NCBI GenBank assembly: GCA_028095005.1
Contig: CM051461.1
Coordinates: forward strand, 173,917,144-173,981,143
DNA: 64,000 nucleotides
Source: Rhynchospora pubera
Taxonomy: Eukaryota > Streptophyta > Magnoliopsida > Poales > Cyperaceae
Direction: 5' to 3'
The notes beneath the pieces were generated by a model. The model was not told the DNA's origin and did no database searches. It saw only the letters and a program-made list of their open reading frames with translations. Shown piece by piece: positions 57,785 through 64,000 of the stretch; positions within the stretch are counted from its first letter, which is position 1; each line of letters opens with the position of its first letter. The position numbers and the translations under genes were made by a program.

Positions 57785-60330
57785 TTATTTGAGGAACTCA
57801 AGGACCGTATAGAATGGGTCCAAATAGATGGCCTTGAAACCTGTGAATCCAGCTTCGAGACCAAGCTGCCGGAACTCCTCTTCAGTGCGCCCCCTTCCTT
57901 GAGTCCGGTAGATGGTCATGACAAATATGTCATTTTCAAGTAAGGCACGAGTCCTGCTGCTGCAATCAGTCTCCTCTGGCAAGACCGGCTCGCAAGCAAT
58001 CAATTTTCCACCATTAGGCAATGCTTCATAACATTTTTTTAGTATTGCAACACACTCGCTGTTTGTCCATGTCATCAGAATCCACTGAAAAGGAAAGGGT
58101 CAATCCAAGTCAAATGTTTCAAATTTGATTAACCATTTTTCCCTTAATAACATTGCAAGTCTTTCAAGTCCTAACGAAGCAGTATATCTCATATTATAAA
58201 ATCATAACATTGTTTCTTGATCCTAGATTGAATTTTCTGTCAAATACAAACTTCTATTCAATGTGGCAAAAGAAAAACTCTGAAATGGAAAATTCCTTTG
58301 GCATCAAAGTACCAATCTAAAGTTGAAGTTATCTCCATTTTGCATTTACCACCAGTTTGTTTTTTTTCTTTTTCTATTTATAAGGTCACCTCTAGGTACA
58401 GTTATGAATGGCCTCTGTAACATTGAGAAAATTGGAAATCTATAGCTTGGTTTTAGTAGTTTACCTTCATAAAGATGGCATCGCCTGACGGAATGGACTT
58501 AAACATGTCACCACCAATATGTGTTACTCCTGCATATATGGAGCGTATCATCAGTTCATAATTCATATGTATTTTTTTCTCCTACTCGTTACCATAGACT
58601 GGAAATTTAATTAAACACAAGTCTAATATTTCATCCCTGAATTACAGTACTTGGAACATTCAGGCCTCTGACATTATTTTTTACCAGTATTAACCACCAC
58701 ATGAACTCTTTTTATTTTTAATGATCTCCTGCAATTTATGTATTTCATTGGGAAATGAAGGCTGAACAATGCACTAATTCACATCACAATAATAAAAATT
58801 TTTAAGCAATTAAACAGGTGTTTTTTAAATTTTTATAGATAAATTAGATTCTTCTTTATACATTCTGGAATTAAAACCTACTTAGTTCAGTAGGTAATAT
58901 AAAATTGTGAGGCTATTGATCTGTCTCTGCTGCTTTTCACATGTTAAAAATCAGGCCTGTCTTTCAGTTTGTCCAATCTACAGCAGATGGACTGGCTCCA
59001 CACTCTGCTCTTTGGTGGTGGAGATCTGGTCTGTGCATTTTACATACGATTGAGCGGATGTGAAAAGCAGCAGATAATGATGAAAAGTAGCGGACAGGGA
59101 TGGTGTGGGATTAATGCATTCTGAAAGGACTATTGCAAACAAAGAGAAATTGAGTTTTAACTCCTGGATTGTTAGTTGCTTCATTGATGTAATGCAAGCT
59201 GAAATAATTTGTTGGAACACTTGCATAGTTGTCCGTCTTATATACAATAATGTCCAAGCAGCAAACGTGGCCACCTCACACAACAACCAACAACAATAAC
59301 TAAGCCTTTTTGCCCGGTGGCCCCCTCACACAAGTATGAAAAATATTCAATCCCCACCATGTTAAATTTGATTATTTTCTCATGGAACAAATAATTACTA
59401 ATGATAAGTACACATTAGTCATCAGAATGTGCACTGCACCACAGATTCAATCATAGATGGAATCCCATTAAGAACAAGTGAAAACATCACAAATTTGAAA
59501 CCAATATTTGTCAATTCAGTAATAGTATGTCATATATTGCTTCTCAAGAACTAATACAAAAGTTAAATGACAAAACTAACATACCAAACCTCGAAGAAAG
59601 ATGAACAAGAAATGGACTCACCAGGAATCTCTGGTGCGGCTGCAACGACGTCTGGCAAATCAAAATTAACTCCAGCTCTGACAGATGGGACCCGTTTCAT
59701 GATCATCTCCAGGCAGGCGCCCGAGCTGCCTCCCACATCGACCAAGGTCTCGACTCCATCAAACCCCGACTGGTAACCTTCAAGAAGCCTTTCCATGAAG
59801 GGCTCTGACACCCCCTTCATAGCGCGCAACATGAGCCCATTAGCCTCCGGGTCCGTGCCGTAATACTCATAAGCCGGCACCCCTCCATTGGCGCGCCTAA
59901 ACGGGTCGGGTCCAGTAGGATCCAGCACGGCATCATGGAGCTTGGGCCAGGCACGAACCAGCGCGTCCTGGTGGTGTTGAAGCACATAGTGAGCATAAGA
60001 GGCATCACCAACTAGGGTTTGGCCGAGAGAAGTGAGCGAGTAGCGGCGGGTCCCAGTGTCAGAGATATGCTCTTGGAAAATGTTGTAGGAAGAGAGGAGA
60101 CGGAGGAGGCGCTGGAGGAGAGAGGGATCGGTGGAGGATGGAAGTATCTCGGCGGCGGAGAGAGGTTTGTTGTCGCCGGAGCGCCAGATGGCGGCCGGAA
60201 CTCCGAGGCGGATGACCGCCGAGAGAGCCATTGGAACGGAGAGTAGATTGGCTATCTCCAATATAGCGATGCTCGCCGCCGGGTCGCAGGCGGCGCCGGT
60301 GAGAGGAGGAGGAGGAGGTGGCGATGCCAT
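57785..60330 (-). CDS. COMT-family methyltransferase, nicotinate N-methyltransferase-like (3 exons)
   Basis: Exons 59622-60330, 58465-58529 and 57785-58084 join in phase to give 357 residues, the usual COMT length. The ATG at 60330 (AAAAATGGCA) is chosen; the frame stays open further upstream but without an ATG. The N-terminal dimerisation domain (ALSAVIRLGVPAAIW) is followed by the SAM-binding loop (LVDVGGSSGA, about 196-205), then GGDMFKSIPSGDAIFMK. The catalytic His of O-methyltransferases (W-I-x-H-D-W) is Met262 here (WILMTW), and the second acidic partner is Gly323 (GRGRTEEEF); Glu290 (ACEPVLP) remains. Loss of the base, plus RALLENDIFVMTIYR, resembles plant nicotinate N-methyltransferases, which make trigonelline from nicotinate and SAM in the cytosol. 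It could instead act on another substrate, so the call is moderate. Confidence 0.8.
58530..59621 (-). other. Intron 1 of the methyltransferase gene
   Basis: 1.09 kb. A TTATTGTTGTTGGTTGTTG-like tract (complement of about 59281-59300) preceded by AAAAGGC resembles the 3' tail of the RTE LINE at 11.6 kb, so a small RTE or SINE remnant is likely. The rest is featureless. Confidence 0.35.
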
Positions 60331-60399
60331 TTTTGGATTTGGCACGGCGAAGAGAGGAGATGAGAAAGTGAGGTGGGATTTGCTGATGAGATAGCTAGG

Positions 60400-61790
60400 A
60401 GGTTTGGTTTGGTTTGGTGTTGTCTTAAGATAGAATAGAAATGTTTTCTATTTTCTGCGAGCGCGCTATCTTAGTACACAAAAGTGATCGAAGTTGGTTG
60501 CACCTGGTGTACAAGGTTGTGGAATGGGCGAGGAGCATTTCCGTGGGAGTAGAGTGGACCGAGTTTATTTATTTTTAAATTGTGAAGGTTGTGTTAGCCG
60601 GGTTCCGTTTCGGTTCCGTATCAAATGGTGAGATGTGAATTATTATAACCGGACTTCTGGCCCACAACAGCATTGACTTTTAGGAAGAGAAATCTAAATT
60701 CGGTTTTACTGATGGGAGACAGGAAACTAACTATACACATGTATGTTTACAGCGACAACTGTGCTGCCAAGCTTATTAAATTAGATCTTAATCCTTCATT
60801 TGGATTTTAATAGATAAAAATAGCAATTAGTGGAGAAACTGTGTCAAACACGACGCAATTCAGAAAAAAAAAACAAGGAATATTCAGCATTTACCAACTC
60901 AACTAACATTGTCTGAAGTAGTCAAACGTGACATATAATGCAAAGGGACAAGGACAACACATTCAAGTTATCAAGTAAGCAAAGAACAAATAAAAAGACT
61001 AGTCTGATTCGTGAATCTTGTGAGGAGGAGATAAAAAGCTTTATCGGAGATGGCTTTATTGGAATTAATTGAGAGTACACCGTAGAGCAAAGTACAGATG
61101 TGTGAACAAGGAAATCGATTTGGAGAGAATTGCTGAAGGCACTCAGAAAGAGCAATCCGTGTAGAGAATTGAAATCTCATTTCAAATGAAGAGAACCTTA
61201 TTCATTTTTGTTAAAAAAAAATAAAAAAAAATCCGTTTGTTATCAGATCATGAACGGATCGTGAAATGAAGTCGACGAAGATAAATTGAGGCGTATATAT
61301 GTATAATACAGCATAGCAGATATAAAAAGAGGATGCACGGCACCTTTAGTTGAGTTAGAGAAGGGTCCATAAAAAATTTAGACATCCAAGTCAAAATCTC
61401 ATATGAAAACGAGGGGAACAACTTTTTTTGTTTTATTTTAACAAACGTTCGCAACATTATCTGCACAAATTTTCAATCTTATTATTTTTCATAGAGCAAC
61501 AAAAACATAATATAATTCCTGCTTGTTTCAGATGGTAGAAAATCACTTTTTGTCTATATAAGCTTTCAGAATTTTCAACGAGAGATTAGTGTCCCATTTC
61601 TTAATCATGCAATTGTGAAATCTCTTGAAAAAACATTTCTAAAACGAAAGCAACATTACTAAATGATATAATTATGTATAAATATATCTAAGTAGATCTC
61701 AAACAAGCACATGGATTACAGATGGTGGTTTCTTGCCTTCCATTTAGAACAAATAATTTCAAACTACATTTGTAGTATCACAATATCTTT
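60400..61790. other. Intergenic between two minus-strand genes
   Basis: Holds the methyltransferase promoter side and the 3' flank of the next gene. No protein-like frame. Confidence 0.4.
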
Positions 61791-61795
61791 CTTCA

Positions 61796-63291
61796 TTAGT
61801 CTTCTTTCTCTCCCTCGCCAATTGTTGCATGGGGTGGAACTGTGGTTTTCGCTTCACTTGCATCCTGAAAGACAAACAACATCAAATTGCATAGGTATTA
61901 TAAGTGGTAAAAAAAATGTTGCATTATATCAACCCCAGTTTATTCCCATAGCCTACTTCTGCAAATTGAAAGAAAAAAAAAAGTTGTGGAACTTGCACCA
62001 TAAATGTTTTGGAGGAATAACATCTCAAAATTTTTTACAGAAAGTATAAAAAATGAGTATGTCTTTTGGAAGAATATAATAACTATAAAATTGAGAACTG
62101 GTTTAAGAAAATTCCAGCACTCAAAACAGAAGTAACTGAATTGTAATAGTGCTATTATATCAGTGCTCCACTTAAATTGCATTGTAAGAAAGACTAGCAC
62201 AAAGCAACTTTCACTCAACCCCAACTATTTATTAAAGAAACTGGGACTAGTTCCTTAGTTAAGAAAGAAAATTTACCATTAGTTGTTATTGTTATACTAA
62301 CCAGTAACTGCAAATTCATCAAAGTTTGGATCCTTTAAACCCATGATTGAAATTATGCCACAAAGTAACCTCATTTATTTGACATCCAAAAACTAAAGAC
62401 AATAGCAACTACTTCAATTTAGTTCTGTTGTTACAATTAACAACAATATGTGCTAACCACAAATTCATCAAATTTTGCATCCTTTAAACCCATGATTAAA
62501 ATTATGCCACAAAGTAACCTCATTTGTTTGACATCCAAAAACTAAAGACAATAGCAACTGCTTTAATTTAGTTCTGTTGTTACAATCAACTACAATATGT
62601 GCAACCAAGATCAATTACAGGGAGATCAGGAAAACAATCGTCTAATGAAGCTTACTTGTGCTTGTGCACCATTTTTAGGCTTGAACGGGCAAGCAGGTGG
62701 GACCCGCTCTGGCTTCCTATACTCCCACCCAAATAGCCTGTACACCTTACTCTGCAAATATCATTATGTATAACAAAAAACTTGTTAAGATTATGTTGAA
62801 TCTTGTTATTGCACTAATTAGGTCTGGCATAGCACTTTACTAATATACTGGCATTTCAGATCCAAAGGTCTGAACTCTGAATCAAATCAAACAATACACT
62901 TAACAAAATTTAGTATCACTAATTACTAGTAGTAACAATAAAAGCTTTTAAAAATTGCAATTGAAAAAAAAAACAAAGTAATAAGAAGTTGAAATTTCTG
63001 ACATAAATGGGTCTAAAATTTGGAACAGAATACAACAACCAACACTAAAGTTGTCTCTTTTCAAGGATATTGAAAGAGCACACAAGGAAGGAATACTTAC
63101 GAGAATGAAATCAAAGAGCAAGGGAAGCGCGTTGACCACAGGAATTAGAAAGAGGGGCAGCAAACAAGCGATGCAAACCTTCAATTTCAAAGGACGAATT
63201 TCAGATTTGTACAAATCACAATCGACTGCGCAGTGGAGAACAACACTCGAATGACAATTTCACGGAAATTAAACAAATTGAAACTTACCAT
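61796..63291 (-). CDS. UPF0729 (C18orf32-like) small membrane protein, 81 aa, 4 exons
   Basis: Coding exons 63289-63291 (only the ATG), 63101-63178, 62656-62751 and 61796-61864 join in phase with GT-AG borders. The protein begins MVCIACLLPLFLIPVVNALP and continues SKVYRLFGWEYRKPERVPP, CPFKPK and a Glu-rich tail. MVCIxC followed by a single hydrophobic segment, an aromatic/basic W-x-x-x-x-P-E-R-V block and CPF is the plant form of the UPF0729 family, whose animal member is C18orf32. Its job is not firmly known; animal data place it at ER or lipid droplets. Intron 3 carries a 149-bp tandem duplication. Confidence 0.85.
62311..62608. repeat. 149-bp tandem duplication in intron 3
   Basis: Two copies (62311-62459 and 62460-62608), each starting CAAATTCATCAAA and containing TTATGCCACAAAGTAACCTC and CTAAAGACAATAGCAACT. 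A handful of differences separate them. Confidence 0.85.
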
Positions 63292-64000
63292 GGTATCAGG
63301 ACGATTGGATCTCTTTGGTTTCGACGAAAGGGAGAATCTAGGAAAATGACACTTTCCTTTCCCCGACGACCTCTTTTGCTCTTGAATTTGCTACGCAACG
63401 ACGGGAATTTTTTGTTTATAACCCTCTTGTAAATTTAATTTGATTTCTGACCTGGGCCGGTTAGTTAGCGATCTGGTTGTTTCGGCCCAATTTGGTTGTT
63501 TATGGATTTTCAAATTCAATAAAAAATCGTTTTGCTAACCTTTTATGTTTCTGTACAAATTTTTATCAATTCATCCAGGGATGCATAAAAATAGATGTCT
63601 AAGTTTTAGAGAATTGAAGAAAAAATAATAATAAGAATTTAGTGTTATGAAGAGTAAAATTTTTTATTTGTGTTATAGAGAATGTTGTTTGGATGAAACA
63701 TGTGTCATATATAATCAATAGGTCTATTTAGAAGGTACATTACTAATTTCAAAATGACTCCTTTTAAGCGTTTAGAAAAAGGCCACATTATATTTAACCA
63801 TATTTATTTGGTATTATAACATTTTTAGCAGTAATTTTGATTGATATTGTTCTAAGACAGATTCTTTTGAGCGATTGTAGGTGGCAGCTACAGTTATGAG
63901 TTTTACAGTTTACCATGACTGTGACTCCGTGAGATAGTAGCTCGAGTTTTTTTTAAATTAATTGTGAAACATCATAAACACGAAATGATTCAAGACACTG
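63292..64000. other. Promoter side of the UPF0729-like gene and spacer
   Basis: Leader and promoter on the minus strand for the first 100-200 bases, then AT-rich sequence to the window end. No further gene. Confidence 0.4.

Noticed and set aside
1..64000. CRISPR arrays, tRNA or rRNA genes, bacterial operons
   Set aside because: None seen; the repeats here are plant transposons and tandem duplications, and no tRNA cloverleaf was recognised.

Overview
This window is nuclear DNA from a flowering plant. The signs are AT-rich intergenic sequence dense in transposon remnants, GT-AG introns, and typical land-plant gene families: a PSY-type sulfated peptide precursor, ATL RING-H2 proteins, a COMT-fold methyltransferase, Copia, RTE and L1 retroelements, and hAT and MULE short elements. 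The species cannot be fixed from the sequence alone. All gene models were built by reading splice sites and frames by eye. Exon borders agree in phase unless stated otherwise.

Layout, left to right. 0-10 kb is transposon-dominated: a long foldback element (387-801), two adjacent hAT-type elements with near-perfect 8-bp target duplications (4087-5522 and 5661-6311), tandem-repeat sequence, and a truncated Copia element (8787-10080). 10.3-14.2 kb is a six-exon gene on the + strand for a small conserved plant membrane protein, with an RTE-type LINE fragment in intron 1. A second foldback copy lies at 16.3 kb. 17.4-18.1 kb is a three-exon gene for a PSY-like secreted peptide precursor. 20.4-23.1 kb is a complete, very young, non-coding LTR retrotransposon (177-bp LTRs, tRNA-Met primer site, TSD AGAAC) with a small MULE-type MITE inside it. 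23.5-26.1 kb, minus strand, holds the four 3' exons of a Mediator subunit 27 gene. It has a frameshift, no visible 5' part, and a hAT-like element in its last intron. 28.5-34.2 kb holds an orphan last exon followed by nested LTR sequence, including a clear 1,720-bp solo LTR (31180-32899).

34.2-40.2 kb has no gene I can support. 40.66-46.07 kb is a seven-exon + strand gene for a 776-residue RING-HC E3 ligase candidate. 46.9-56.6 kb is a tandem array of four minus-strand ATL-type units. Only the last (55592-56275) keeps the RING-H2 domain. The other three share an internal deletion that fuses the membrane segment to an out-of-frame tail, and all three tails are still open. The array is interrupted by a MULE-like element (49207-50768) and a 5'-truncated L1 LINE (about 51134-52290).

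57.8-60.3 kb, minus strand, is a three-exon COMT-family methyltransferase that has lost the catalytic histidine. It looks like nicotinate N-methyltransferase (trigonelline formation). 61.8-63.3 kb, minus strand, is a four-exon gene for an 81-residue UPF0729 (C18orf32-like) membrane protein whose first coding exon is only the ATG.

The genes do not form a pathway; this is an ordinary mixed plant gene neighbourhood. The most unusual material is the ATL array with its conserved RING-less, frame-shifted products, the decayed MED27 copy, and the well-bounded non-autonomous transposons.
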